Made by a program: the position numbers and the translations under genes. Under the pieces are notes generated by a model. It ran no database searches and had not been told where the DNA came from. It saw only the letters and a list, made by a program, of their open reading frames with translations. From the NCBI RefSeq assembly GCF_032854445.1, contig NC_088300.1:44635682-44699681 (forward strand): a stretch of DNA of 64,000 nucleotides, given 5' to 3'. Below, piece by piece: positions 11,674 through 23,395 of the stretch. The stretch comes from Liolophura sinensis. Its lineage: Eukaryota > Mollusca > Polyplacophora > Chitonida > Chitonidae. Within the stretch, counting starts at the first letter, position 1. Every line of letters begins with the position of its first letter.

Positions 11674-14600
11674 ATGACGGATGTCAACGGAAGCAGTCAT
11701 ATTTCTAAGCCCTATGCTTCCTAAAATAAACAACTAAATGTAATTTTATCCCGAGAGCCTATTCTATTCATCAAGACATTAGAGTTACAGGTATTATTTT
11801 CCCCGGTAAAACCCCGGTATACATTGTTCAAATTTTCCCGCAAACATTTCTTAAAAAAGGTGGGCTGCATCAGATTCAATAAGTTTTACTTCACACAACA
11901 GCATACGTTTACTTTTGTAAGTCACGTGAAAGTTAACATTTATCTTGGTAAACTTTTACCGGTCATGAGTAAACCTATACTGAAACATTTACTGAAAAAT
12001 TTGCGGCCTAAATTTGTAGTCCACATTCATACATGTTGCAGTAGACCTATTGGCCTATCGGCTTCAGGAAAGTAGTGATTTAACACAGACAATTTAAAAA
12101 CCACAAGCGTTTTACATGGACAAAAGGTAGAAGTTCAGCTGTTTAGGCGAAGAATGGGATTATACCTGAGCTTTAAACAAGGACATGTTTACTGAGTGTT
12201 ACTTTAATACGCAATGTAACGGATTACTATTTCAAGTAAAAATATCTTAGTTTGTCCTATAGATGTTAAATCTTTCCTGCCAAAAGTAAACACTTTCACA
12301 ATACCTGTAAAAGTTATATAGCTGAAGGTTTATCAGAAATTCTAACAGTGTAGTTATTTATCTTATGCGTTCGTTGCTTTTGTAATGTGTGTTTGAAACG
12401 CACTGATGTTAGTTAAATGTTTCTATATTAATATATCAAGGAAAGATAAAAACGATGATGAAGATTAAGTGAAGAAATATTAAGCCTGATCTTAGAGATC
12501 ACATTGGTGCGATTCCTGAGCACAAATGATTGTTTGACTGATTGAATGCTATGTGTTTCCACAATACTTAACAATATCTCACTTATGCAACGCCTAACGG
12601 GCTTTTGAATATAGATTGCAGAAATCTGATACACCTAGATATCTAGGCAGGCTAGGTACAAATCTGTTGAGCTGGCAGCACAGCTGCACGTATGGCTCTG
12701 TAAACATGTAGGTGCCTTACAGTTATAGTTTATATTTCATAAAGCCAACCAAACTCCACCTACGCTATCTGTAGGCCGCAAAACCCTCTATGAAAACCAA
12801 AAATCTTTTCTGTTCACAGAATGTAAAGCAGTTAATATGCGCGTGTAAACGAGCGCGGCACTTAGTTATTTTGAGTTCATTGTGAGAGTTCATTCCCCAG
12901 GCTGTACTCCACTCATTCTGCACTGTTCATATCACGCACCTTTCCACAGTCAGTCAGCGGTCTAATTTGTAGTCACTGGGAAACAAAAACTGTCTAACAC
13001 ACATGGAGTTATTAGATCATGGATTTCTTTTCAAACGTTAAAATCATTGCCAGGGACTGGCTATTAACTGTTCTAGTAAATCTGATTAAGTCGACAGAGT
13101 CTTGCACGTTCACGACCATTCTGTGTTTGTGTTCGTGAGCTTGGAACAGCTAATAGCAGCCAACTTCCCGTTTCATCTACATCCTCAAAAAAGCACTAGC
13201 AACATTTTTAGCAGGTTCTCGTCATTTTTTTTTATTCACAGTAGTTCGAGGACCCATCATCGAAATTAGTCCGTAATTGAGCAATACGTTTGAAAGGCAG
13301 TCAGAGTCGTGCTTCGGCTCACACATCACCTATCGTAGCATAATACTGAGCTCCTCTGCCGAAAGTCCGTGATACTAGCTTTATCACGTTTGTCTAGGAG
13401 CGTTCTCTTTGTGTGAACAATGAAGAGGCATTGCAGGGGTTGTCACCTACAACCTCTTCGTCCCCACCCTCTGTACTCAAATCTTTAAAAATATTTTCAC
13501 ATTTAAAGCAATTGCGAAGGAGCTGGGTACTGGACTCTGCCGACAAGACCTACATACATGTAACAAGTGTATTGTCGTGATTGCAGGCATTCCCATCTAG
13601 ATCAGCTGGAAATACTAACGTGCATCGTTAGTCGCCAGGATTTAATGTACCTAGAATTTCAAATTCCTCTTCACTTGAGGTTGAAATTTTTTTGTAGTTC
13701 TGTGTCTAATAATTCTCCAACACAGTACTGCGTGTTTACACAGATCCAGTTAAACCATGGTGGCGGGGAAAGTTCAGGTTTCTATTATTTAAGCATTTAA
13801 ATGATCAGTTAGAATAAAACCCTAACTGAGGTAAATTGACAAAGAGTCGGATTTCACCGGTCACGTGTGACATTTGCCAGCTATCACACAGTCGTCGCTT
13901 CTCTGGTTTTCCTTTGAATTTCTACTTTTTTTTGTCTGTGTCCCCTGAGTAAGGGAGATCATGGCCAACTAGCACGAAGGCCTCGTAACGCCAATGTGTC
14001 TCCCATTGGTCGCTATGGTAATTACCTGCACGTAAATCCACGAGGGATTCGTGGATGCTGCTCCATGACAAGAATATAAGACCAGTGTGACTTTACTAGG
14101 CAGTGACTTTCTGCAAAATGTTTTGAGAAACCAAACGATGCTTGGTTGGTTTTAATAAGACTTTGCAGATATTTTTGCAGATATCCGACGTCTTCATTAG
14201 CTTAAAATCTTGGTCTGACAACAATGCCGTAAACGTTTGATAAACTGCATTTTATCTCAGATTGTTTGTGTGATAAGAATAACAAGACTCGGAATTCCCA
14301 TTCTGTATATTGAAGCAGACAAGGCTACATCGTCCATCATGCATACTGGTATAAACCCATGGCATGTCTAAAGCATCAGCAGAGAGGGTTCATAACTCTG
14401 AGTGCCATGCTGGCCTAAACTCAGGCGTTTACCAGGTACTCTAGAATAGCCGATTCTATCTGACATCGAACCTGGAAGCATGGCGCACTGGAGCCACAGG
14501 CTAATGGGACTGATTGAATCCCATTCGGGATCGGATTATCACCACGCGTTTTTATCTGGTAAAATATGCCTCACGTTGGGGCGAAAATGAGTAATTCGCT

Positions 14601-15647
14601 TATAAGGGAGTATCCAGAGAATAGCAAAAAGCATCATCTCTGGGTGCCTTTTTGTTGTTTCTATTATGATTCATGAAATCGAACAGTTTCAAATTATAGT
14701 GCGAAATTCCGAGGCATGGACACCGGAATATTAGAATTAGACTAACAGGAAAGGCAAAAAAGTAGAGTTCCCTAGTCTCACTGAGTAACAGGACTACACG
14801 TAATCGCTACGGGGAATTCATCAAACTTGGGAAGAACGCCATCTCACTAAAGGGTGCCGGGGGAGCCAAGTTCATTTCAGAATTGGGTCATGCTTGAAAT
14901 TTTAAAAATCAACAGTCTAGGTTTGGCTGTTCCGGCTTTGCGCTCAGCATAGTGTTTCAGATCGGTGATCGGTGTTCCAGTGAGGCATTACTTCACGCAC
15001 TCTTTAAAAGCAAAGTTGTAAAAAAATGCACAAGATTTGTACCACAAACAGTAGTTTCAGACTAGCACAGGAACATTAATATGTACGTTTCATGCATCAT
15101 TCATGTGTACGTACACTTTTAATGTGTACTTCAATTTGTTTACATCGCGATCTACACAAACACAAGTGTACCAAATGGTACACATTTGATTTTGAGAGTA
15201 TGCCTCGTAGGTCGCTTCCCTTATATGTATATGGAATATTGTAATACCGTTGGCTGTTGAGCAATGTTGTGATCAAATTGACTCTTTAATTGAAATGCTT
15301 CGAGATGATACCCTCGTGACAAGACCGAAACAAGATTTAAAGCTGTATTAACCCCACTAAAACAACACTTCAGCTTTATCTTCACACTACAGCTCTTCTT
15401 TGTTGTGACAGGGCAGTCATTTCAGATACTGGTCGTTTCAGGGTTATTGTTTTGAAAATGTTGCTGTGTATTTATTTTATTTAAATTTAGATGGTTGCTA
15501 CTGGCATACTCGATTTTATTCACTCATTAAACGGTGGGCTGCTTTATGATTGGAGAAAAACGGAATGTCCGCAAGATATCACAGTAGGTATGTGTACCTG
15601 ACAAACATTCTTAAACCTTAGTCGATGAAACATGAGCAGAAGAAAAT

Positions 15648-16126
15648 GGTAGTTGTTGTTAATCTACACGTTCTACACATCGGAGACAGCTAGATGGTTG
15701 TTGCGAAGCTACACGCTCTACACATCGAAGACAGCAAGGTGGTTGTTGTTAATCTACACGTTCTACACATCGGAGACAGCAAGGTGGTTGTTGTTAATCT
15801 ACACGTTCTACACATCGGAGACAGCTAGATGGTTGTTGTTAATCTACACGTTCTACACATCGGAGACAACAAGGTGGTTGTTGCGAATTTACACGTTCTG
15901 CACATGGGAGACAGCAAGGTGGTTGTTGCGAATCATCGTTCTATACATCAAGGACAGCAAGGTGGCTGGTAGGAATGAACACGTTCTACACATCGGAAAC
16001 AGCGATGTGGTTGTTGCGAAGCTACACGTTTTTCACATCGAATGCAATGTGGTTGTTGCGATAAGCGTTCTACACACTGGAGACAGCAAGGTCGTTGTTA
16101 TGAATCAGCCTTCTAAACATCTGAGA
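15648..16126. repeat. 45-bp minisatellite, ~10-11 copies
   Basis: The unit approximates ggttgttgttaatctacacg followed by ttctacacatcggagacagc and aaggt. Successive ctacacg motifs at 15664 and 15709 give a 45-bp period. Early copies are nearly identical and later ones carry small deletions. The period equals 15 codons, which keeps a 158-codon frame open as 15-residue repeats. I read that as a repeat artefact, not a protein. Confidence 0.92.
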
Positions 16127-18137
16127 TAGCAAGGTCCCCTTGTTGGAGTGTGGGCTATCTCCTAGACACGACTCTACCGTGACATAATGTGAACAATGAC
16201 GTGATGACAGTGGTTTATGACAACGTGGCTTTAACATGATTACCCGGACATCCACTGAAGGAGATTTGGACACAGAGATCAGACATGGCCACGACCAAGC
16301 GTCAAAAATGTGACAGTTCCACTCACTGGCTGGCGGAAACGAACATGTAACAAAGCAAAAATCGAAGTAAGCTCTATAGGCTAGAATCTAATAGCCTGCA
16401 ACGAGGAATGTTTTATCAACTGTAAGCTTTTGTGTGTGCTGGGAAGAGGCAATAACATGGGCACCAACAAATTTTAGCCAAGTACATATCAGATACGTCT
16501 GTTAATTCAATATACAAACTGCTCTTATCCGAGATACGAAATATTCAGTTCCATCCCAGTTTAGTTTCATTAGTTCCTTTATTTATGACAGCCTCAAGAA
16601 TGCAACCGCCGTGCATTGTCCTGGTTACAGTGCAGAACACATAGCACAGAGTTCTTGTTTCTGTAGAATTCATTACTGGGCGGGCGTGGGAAAGTTCAGA
16701 TGGTATTACGTGGAGCTCGTTGGAGATCATTTATTTTCTACACGTACACGTAGAGAGTATTTTCCGCCTAAAACCTTTGAGATACAATGGGAAAGTTTTG
16801 TTAGTTAATGTCAAAAGGAATGTGGTTCACACCAGGCTGCTCGTGTTCCTAACGCATTAAAATGGCCACTGTCGCCACAAGTGAAGTATTCTTGAGTACT
16901 AATTAGTATTCAATCTATGGATAAATTAGCCACTGAGGTTCATAAGATGATTGCTAAATTCATTACAAATGTCGACATCAATATGACGTTTACTCAAGTG
17001 TACGCGTCAGGGATATATAAACAAAAAGCCACCCAATGGGTGACTACACAGAAGTCAACCGTCGACACGAGACAAAAAATGTGTTCTGTCAACGACATTT
17101 TGTGGTTGGTTGCACTGTGGCTAAAGTTTTGCTATAAACTTAACTTACAAAATTCTTTTCATAACATTTCATTGAGAACGTAACGAGGATAATATAACTC
17201 GGCTAATTAGTTGGCGAAGTGTATTTCCCAGTTGAAATATTAGGCGCAGCCAAATGAATATATGACATCATTTGTAAGGTAAGGTTGACGGTGAACGTTG
17301 GACTGGCGTTTCAAATATCTCTGATTCATTGCACATACGTGTAAACAAAATCACTTGGCTTTTTTTAATGATTGTGATAATGACGAAAGTGTACAAATGG
17401 ACGCATATACTGATTCAGATCCGTGTACGTCACCAGATACTTAAAAAGGCCATTGTTTTGAGGGCATAGCAGTTAAAACTGACATTACTTGGTTTCGTGC
17501 GCTATGTTATGCAGTAACTATCACTATCACACTCTCTTATACATGTAGGTCTAAGAATTTCCACGATGTCTTTGATACGAGAAGTGCCACATTTTCCAAC
17601 CGTATAATTCATCCTGTATTAATGCGAAAAAAAATGGATGATGTTATGCCTTTTTGAAAAACACTTTTTTATGCGCTAAATATTGTCTTTGCATGCCATG
17701 TCATCCAAGTCAGCCCTTACAAAAATTGGTTATGACAAAAATATGGTTATGACAAAAATGTTTTGTCATAACCATCCAAGTAATAATAAGGCTCTTAATT
17801 TTCCCTGCAATTTGCGTCACATCCGGCCCGCTTCGTGCAGTCTCTTCCAAGGCCTCCACCAGACATTGGTCTGATGACCAGGTCGTGGCCGTGTACAATT
17901 TAATTTCCTTCTTGGCAGACTTTCGCTAAATAAAGGAGACGCCTTCATCTCCGTGTTCTCTCACAATTAGTGACCGAAATGATCTTGTCCTCATTAATGC
18001 TGTAAAAGCTTCGGAAATAAGAGCCCGTAGAACACATGTTTGAAATGCTTTTCCTAACAGAGCGTCCTAGTACAGAGCGGCACATTTCGAACGAGTGCCG
18101 AATTTCTGTTATGATTTTGTACACTACTAAACTTTAA
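16127..18137. other. Single-copy stretch with one strong hairpin
   Basis: No gene is supported. An 88-codon forward frame at 16917-17183 has no recognisable feature. The only notable structure is the hairpin near 17743-17775, listed separately. Confidence 0.4.
17728..17775. repeat. Direct repeat followed by perfect 15-bp inverted repeat
   Basis: The motif ggttatgacaaaaat appears at 17728-17742 and again at 17745-17759. The second copy is part of a perfect stem: atggttatgacaaaa (17743-17757) pairs with ttttgtcataaccat (17761-17775) across a 3-base loop. The 9-mer catccaagt flanks the whole structure at 17702 and 17773. Confidence 0.85.
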
Positions 18138-18212
18138 AACCTGCGGATGTGTTTCCCCTAAGCTCTGCCCGGTTTCCTCCCACCGCCGCCGTCATATAAG
18201 TGAAATATTATA
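18138..18212 (+). mobile_element. SINE-A fragment (3' body)
   Basis: It matches the family body and start of the tail: aacctgcggatgtgtttccc, then ctctgcccggtttcctccca, then ccgccgtcatataagtgaaa. The head and the gcgtaaaacaccaat end are absent. Confidence 0.75.
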
Positions 18213-19342
18213 CGGATTTTACCTAGTTGTACCAGTACCTTGCAAAATTAATCCCTAGCAGCGGGTTTCAAAGTGGGAGGCTTGTCATTTGTGTGTAACG
18301 ATTAGCTAAAGCTTCTGTGCGCTAAAGAAAGGTCAGTGAGCTTCGGCCAAGTATTAAAAATCTTCTTACAAGGGAAATGCAATTAACCATCATGTCGAGA
18401 AGACCTTTTTCCGTGGCACTACCGATGACGCTCGTTAAAATTCCAGAGTGATGAGTTTGTTAGCTTTGTTCACCAAACTGCACCTTTTGCTATATTCTTT
18501 TCTGTAACACAGTCTCCCCTTTTCTTTCGTGATTTTCTTTAATTCTAGAGGTAAACATTTGTAGACTGCCGGCCGAAAATCCTTGATCAGCGGCTGTGTC
18601 GAGTCTTGTCCTACTGCTGCTTCGTACTTTGGGCAAATATTGGCCGTTTCTTGTGTAATCTGCATTTGTTCTCGGGCTGGCTCTCTTGGTTCGTAAATAC
18701 CAGAGCCGACCGGAAATCAACATCACGAAGCATCTTATATCTTCCAATCTCTTCCAACGAACTGATTTCATTGATAACGTAAAAAAGAAATTGCAATCAA
18801 GTTTACATCACGTAATTGGAAAAAGGAAACCCGAACAGTGTACATGGTGGTTTCCATTCAATCCATAGATATACATGACATACAGTGTACTTTGGTGTTA
18901 AATCTTCGATTCATAGTCATCGCCAAGAAGAAGCCTTAAAAAGTGTCTGACTTCGTCATACTCAACTGACGAAAACGGAAATGATCGGCTATCTTTGCAT
19001 CACTGGGTTATCTCAGTTAAAAAGAATGAACAACCAATAATACAACCCTTGTTATTCAGGAAGAGGGGGTGGACATAGGCTTAAACGGGCTAGGTAACTC
19101 TACAAATTAACCTTTAATCTGGTATTCTTACGATGGCATGGGGTTCGCATTGTCAGAGGAGCCGGAAACAGGACGTCGCTTCAGGTACCCGACCCACATA
19201 CTGTTAAAAGACAAAGTATGGTTCTGGTGAAGCAGCCGTGCCCCCATAGTTAACACTGGCAAAATGTCAGAGCTTTCGATTTTCTCAGTGTGCCCGATTT
19301 TGATATCTTAAACTGCGATATCTCGGTTGTGCTCATTAAGCG
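18213..19342. other. Single-copy stretch, nothing recognised
   Basis: Several overlapping reverse frames of 61-93 codons between 18435 and 18796 have no motif, signal peptide or splice context. I could not support a gene. Confidence 0.35.
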
Positions 19343-19960
19343 GTGTGCTAGTTGTGGAAGGTTGTGAGCTGTACGAAAATTGTGTGAGATGTTAAGCCGT
19401 GTGTTAGTGGTGGTGACTGTTACGCTCTGCGAGAATTGTGTAGGCGATAAGACGTATAATGGTTGTGGCGGCTGTTAAGCTGTACAGGTGCTGTGTGAGA
19501 TGATAGGCAGTGTGTTAGTTGCGGCGGTCGATAGGCTACACTGAGATCGGGCGAGCCGTTAGGCCGTGCGTTAGTTGTGACAGATGTTGGGCGGTATTAT
19601 AACTGTGTGAGACGGTTGGTCGTGGGTGACTTTTGTTAGAATTTGCTATAGTATTGTTTGTGACAACTGATTGTGTTGCTAGTTACGGTGGTTGTTCTTC
19701 TGAACTAGAATGGTGTAAGACGGTTAGGCATTGTGATCGTTGAGCTGATGGTTAGGCTGTGCTATAGTATTATTTGTGACAACTGATTGTATTGCTAGTT
19801 GTTACAGTGTTAGTCTGAACTAAGAATGGGTGAGACGTTAGGTTCTCGCGGCTAGTAACGTGAGAGCTAAATTATAGCGTATGTTTGATGGTTCTTAAGC
19901 TCCATCAGGATTTTAAGATGCTCTAAGCGACGTGGTAGTTGTGTGGCCCGAGTGACCGTT
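19343..19960. repeat. 56-bp minisatellite, ~11 diverged copies, GT-rich on + strand
   Basis: The unit approximates gtgtgttagttgtggcggct, then gttaggctgtac, then aattgtgtgagacgttag. Starts at 19343, 19399, 19510 and 19566 give a period of about 56 bp. Towards the right end two longer blocks beginning tgctatagtattrtttgtga (near 19645 and 19760) repeat at about 117 bp, which is a two-unit higher-order step. G and T are strongly enriched on one strand. Confidence 0.85.
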
Positions 19961-21131
19961 ACATAAAAAGTTAAGAGTAACAAACGTAGGTTAGATCAAT
20001 ACTTTCAGCAAAGTATGAACAAAGAAGAAGTAGAATTCCTACATGTTATATAAATACATATACAGGAAAATCTAGTTCAACTGTTTTAAGTTATTATGCC
20101 ATACCAGGATAGCTGACAACTTTCATTCATTTTTTTTATTCATTGAAGACTGTGGTAACTAATGACCGCGTTAAACACTAAGGTCAACATTGTGGAAGAA
20201 AAACAGCTTACGAGAAAAGCCTTTTTACAGTAATTTATTATCTTAAAAATAAATCCCTTTCCCTGTTATTACGATTAAGACCTTTCGAGAAAGAACAAAT
20301 TAAATGTTTCAAAATGTGTAAAATATTAATATTACAGAACAATGATTACACCCACAGGGCAAAGTTGGCTTTGAGATTAAAATCAGTTATTTGCACATTA
20401 TTTAATCATTTAAATGCATTTCTAAGAATAAGAGACACAAAATAAAGAAAAGTTTGAATGCTTTATCATAAGTTTGCTGATTTACCGATTTCATGGGTGT
20501 TTTTTCCTTTTGTTTTTTATCCGGAAAAGTTCAAAGGAAAGACGTGCTTAGCGCTGGAGTAGATTACTCTCAGCGCTTTTGACCCGAACTGTTCTTTAGG
20601 AGAGTAGCTCTAACGACGGGTTGTGTAAGGTCAGCAGATAATCACAGGATGACGCTGCAGTTGTGGAGAAATCAGTTTAAAACCAGTTAATCAAACCCAT
20701 TTATCGCTATGGCCCTAGGCAGGCAGACTTTTGACTAGGGTTAAGTGAATCAAGAGGAGTATCAAAACCGTGAAGGGTAGTTGGCAGTGGCTATATTGTC
20801 CGCTCGGTATAGCGAGGACTTTATATGTGCAGTGGTTCCAGTCAAGTGGCGCCCCATCTGCGCCCACTTCACCTCTGCTCCATAGAAATTCTGCTACGCA
20901 TCTTCCGCGACTTATACATTACATTATTCCCTGGTTGAGGGAATGGAGTAAGAAGGAGGTTTTGTAGGCGATAAAAACCGCGCTCAGAGGGGCAAGAGAC
21001 TTTGATCGATCCCCGCACAGACCGCAATCGATGAGGCAAAACATTTCCGATCGCAAAAGGGCCGTATAATCACGAGCCATGAAAAGAGGGGAAGAAAATT
21101 AATATGGAAGCCACAGCTTCGGAACCGGAAG
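19961..21131. other. Single-copy stretch, nothing recognised
   Basis: AT-rich sequence without tandem repeats or SINEs. A 65-codon forward frame at 20770-20967 shows no gene-like context. Confidence 0.4.
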
Positions 21132-21422
21132 TCAAGTTGAACTGAAGCAGAGTTTTATGCCCAACTTCATAAACATTTTGTGCTCATAGTACGGAATGAT
21201 TTCTTCGTCAATATCTATAATCTGAACAGATAAAGACAACGTTAGTGTTAAAAGCCAAGTACTTCGCTTCTTGTGCCAGTATACTGTCCCACTATTATAA
21301 AGCATACTATGTGAAGGAAAACAGCACTTGAGAAGGTCTGTCTGGATAGCCTTGCCTATTCTATGGTTGAACCCCTGTTCTGTAAGAACAGAATACAATT
21401 TCTCTGACAATGAAAATCCCAT
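21132..21422 (-). CDS. Unrecognised 96-codon frame, possible exon
   Basis: A minus-strand ATG frame of 96 residues ending in TGA. I do not recognise the product. The final third (about residues 68-96, starting IIDIDEEIIPYYEHKMFMKL) looks more protein-like than the rest. It is preceded by a good splice-acceptor context on the minus strand (pyrimidine-rich ttgtctttatctgttcag at about 21222-21239), so the true coding part could be only about 21132-21221 as one exon of a larger gene. A loose resemblance to the LGIK turn of SAM domains is too weak to name it. No poly(A) signal was noted nearby. A chance frame of this length is quite possible in 64 kb. Confidence 0.15.
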   Translation of the reverse strand: MGFSLSEKLYSVLTEQGFNHRIGKAIQTDLLKCCFPSHSMLYNSGTVYWHKKRSTWLLTLTLSLSVQIIDIDEEIIPYYEHKMFMKLGIKLCFSST

Positions 21423-22201
21423 TTTCTATTGTAACTTCAAACCATAACAAAAAACCTTCACAGAACACAGACAGCTTGCAATCTAAAAGCATTTAAGACA
21501 GTGACTACTACAATAATTGTGTACAGTTTACATTTTGTTTGTGTGTTTGTTTAAAAGATAAACTCTTTTTATCACACAGATTAATATCAGTCGTTGATCA
21601 TTCAGTCAACGTCAGTCATCACCGCGTGTTAACTGAGATTACTTCATTAAACTTTCGGTATAAAAGGTTGTTCCCGTATGTACAAGTCCATATTCTAAAC
21701 CCTTCTATACTGTCTGCATTGATACATTTTCCTGTGCAAAAGCGACGCCGATCCAAAATCCGAAAAGTGGAGCTGACCATTGTCCTTTTGCAATACATAT
21801 GTATCACGTAAGCAGTTTCGCCATAAAACCCACACTACTGGCCTTTATTCTGACAGTGATTGCATAATATTTTCACTGACTGTCACTGATTGTTTTCAAA
21901 TAAGTAGTCTACACCAAGGGCCGACAGGAAAACTTCACTATTCAAGTCGCTCGATCCTGTTTGGGATTAATGTTTTCAAACCTAAAACCACTGTACCTGA
22001 AAAAAAAGAGCCAAACCTAAAACCACTTTTTGTTATTAAAAAAAACATCGGTAACTTTTTGCTTATGTTCCCATTAATGCATATTTTTGGTCACGGATTA
22101 TTATCAGTCGGTAAATTTGTAACAAAAGTGGCTGATAAAACCGCACAAGCCTAGCAACACTTCCATCCGGAAGCAAAGCGTAAGCATAGGGAGAGGAATT
22201 T
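21423..22201. other. Stretch without supported gene
   Basis: Two opposite-strand frames (90 and 62 codons, about 21539-21811) and a forward 124-codon frame at 21780-22154 overlap here. The last has a lysine/proline-rich segment and a short hydrophobic run near its end, but its start is not ATG. No family is recognised and I leave it unannotated. Confidence 0.35.
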
Positions 22202-22226
22202 CCCCATCCCCAATCCCCCGTTCCCC
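22202..22226 (-). other. G-quadruplex motif on minus strand
   Basis: Four C runs of 4, 4, 5 and 4 bases with 2- and 3-base spacers (cccc at cccc aat ccccc gtt cccc) give a canonical four-tier G-quadruplex motif on the minus strand. On that strand it lies about 160 nt beyond the AATAAA at 22386-22391. Confidence 0.75.
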
Positions 22227-22385
22227 ACTATTTAACACGGTGGGTAAAATAATTCTCGGCGAGCTACACTAAATGGTGTTCGGACAGACACGAAGAGCCA
22301 TCAATAATTCATACCACTACGCCGTCTAGCGACTTGTTTAGCAGTTCGCGGGCAAAAAACAGCACGGTTTCTTTGTTGAAATGTC

Positions 22386-22391
22386 TTTATT
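22386..22391 (-). terminator. Candidate poly(A) signal AATAAA
   Basis: On the minus strand AATAAA overlaps the stop codon of the cysteine-rich frame just upstream (aatcaataaag). About 25-40 nt further on is the U/GU-rich stretch gtgctgttttttg, the expected arrangement of a downstream element. AATAAA alone is common by chance in AT-rich DNA. The combination is what makes this worth listing. Confidence 0.3.
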
Positions 22392-22686
22392 GATTACTGG
22401 CATACAGTGACATTCTAGGCACAAGCCTTATCATTTGCAACCAGCTGGCTGTATAAATGGAATGGCACACCCGACGTCCACTGCCCTTAGTGATCTCCGG
22501 TTGGTGTGCATATACCACCTTCAGGGGTGGGGTGCATTCTAGGAGCGGCTTGAACACTCTACAACAGTCGTGGTTCCCAACGGTACATCTAAAATGCAGG
22601 CACACTGCTTGACCATCGTAGTGGTTACAACACCAAAACTGCTTCTCCCCAGATATCAAAGCCAGACGAGACTGAGCAGTTTTACA
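22387..22686 (-). CDS. Candidate 3'-terminal exon, cysteine-rich product
   Basis: The minus-strand frame is open from an in-frame TGA upstream of about 22690 down to a TAA at 22387. A plausible splice acceptor (aaaactgctcag) would let the exon begin at about 22674 and code for roughly 95 residues. The product carries eight cysteines in its first two thirds, including two CC pairs (around FWCC and DCC), followed by a tail without cysteine. That suggests a secreted disulfide-rich protein, but I recognise no family. There is no ATG at its start, so it could only be an internal or terminal exon. Upstream exons would have to lie beyond the 42-bp minisatellite. The stop codon sits inside an AATAAA with a U-rich element downstream, giving an unusually short 3' UTR if real. 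Confidence 0.25.
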   Translation of the reverse strand, partial: CKTAQSRLALISGEKQFWCCNHYDGQAVCLHFRCTVGNHDCCRVFKPLLECTPPLKVVYAHQPEITKGSGRRVCHSIYTASWLQMIRLVPRMSLYASNQ

Positions 22687-22775
22687 TCATGAAATTAACT
22701 TTTCGCGGAAGCACCATACGCACTGCGCTATGCTTGATTGTATATATGTGGTAATAATGATCTAAACGGTAGTGT

Positions 22776-23358
22776 GATCTCCAAAATGCCTGATCAGTCC
22801 CACATTCGTAAACTATCACTGACCAAAATGTCAGATCAGTCCCACATTAGTATACTATTACTTACCAAAATGCCTGAGCGAACCTATGTTCGTATACCAT
22901 CACTGACCAAAATGCCTGAGCGATCCTATGTTCGTATACCATCACTGACCAAAATGCCTGAGCGATCCTATGTTCGTATACCATCACTGACCAAAATGCC
23001 TGAGCGATCCTATGTTCGTATACCATCACTGACCAAAATGCCTGATCGATCCTATGTTCGTATACCATCACTGACCAAAATGCCTGATCGATCCTATGTT
23101 CGTATACCATCACTGACCAAAATGCCTGAGCGATCCTATGTTCGTATACCATCACTGACCAAAATGCCTGAGCGATCCTATGTTCGTATACCATCACTGA
23201 CTAAAATGCCTGAGCGATCCTATGTTCGTATACCATCACTGACCAAAATGCCTGATCGATCCTATGTTCGTATACCATCACTGACCAAAATGCCTGATCG
23301 ATCCTATGTTCGTATACCATCACTGACCAAAATGCCTGAGCGATCCTATGTTCGTATT
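22776..23358. repeat. 42-bp minisatellite, 14 copies, with 210-bp higher-order period
   Basis: The unit is ccatcactgaccaaaatgcc followed by tgagcgatcctatgttcgta and ta, repeated almost perfectly. The first two copies (before 22860) are diverged and the last breaks at 23358. A single-base variant (gag versus gat) orders the units: copies 4-8 read gag, gag, gag, gat, gat and copies 9-13 repeat the same order, so a 5-unit block of 210 bp was duplicated. The period of 14 codons leaves frames of 216 codons (+) and 111 codons (-) open. Both are repeat artefacts in my reading. Confidence 0.95.
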
Positions 23359-23395
23359 GAATACAGATTATTGAATAACAATATATAAATGAAAT

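Larger units (their letters stand above)
9723..15647. other. Long single-copy stretch without supported gene
   Basis: Nearly 6 kb with no tandem array or clear SINE. It contains a 14-base C run (10681-10694) and one isolated ETS/CRE-like motif (11661-11673). Frames of 60-85 codons occur at the frequency expected by chance, and none has a recognisable domain. The reverse 84-codon frame at 11479-11733 runs into a gag-GT-like donor but matches nothing I know. Confidence 0.4.

Noticed and set aside
11769-12330. Possible small DNA transposon suggested by the ccccggtaaaaccccggta repeat and recurring taaac words
   Set aside because: I could not find inverted termini or a target-site duplication.
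15080-15190. Cluster of short palindromes (tgtgtacgtacac, tgtaccaaatggtaca)
   Set aside because: Each is short and imperfectly ordered; no unit repeats and no flanking structure.
15529-15575. Possible antisense SINE-A scrap (aaacggtgggctgctttatg, attggagaaaa)
   Set aside because: The order fits the SINE but the match is too short and diverged to separate from chance.
15653-16129. 158-codon frame with 15-residue repeats
   Set aside because: Product of the 45-bp minisatellite; the frame decays as soon as unit length varies.
22738-23388. 216-codon frame with 14-residue repeats (MPERSYVRIPSLTK)
   Set aside because: It is the translation of the 42-bp minisatellite; the minus strand is equally open, and the non-repetitive ends carry no signal or domain.
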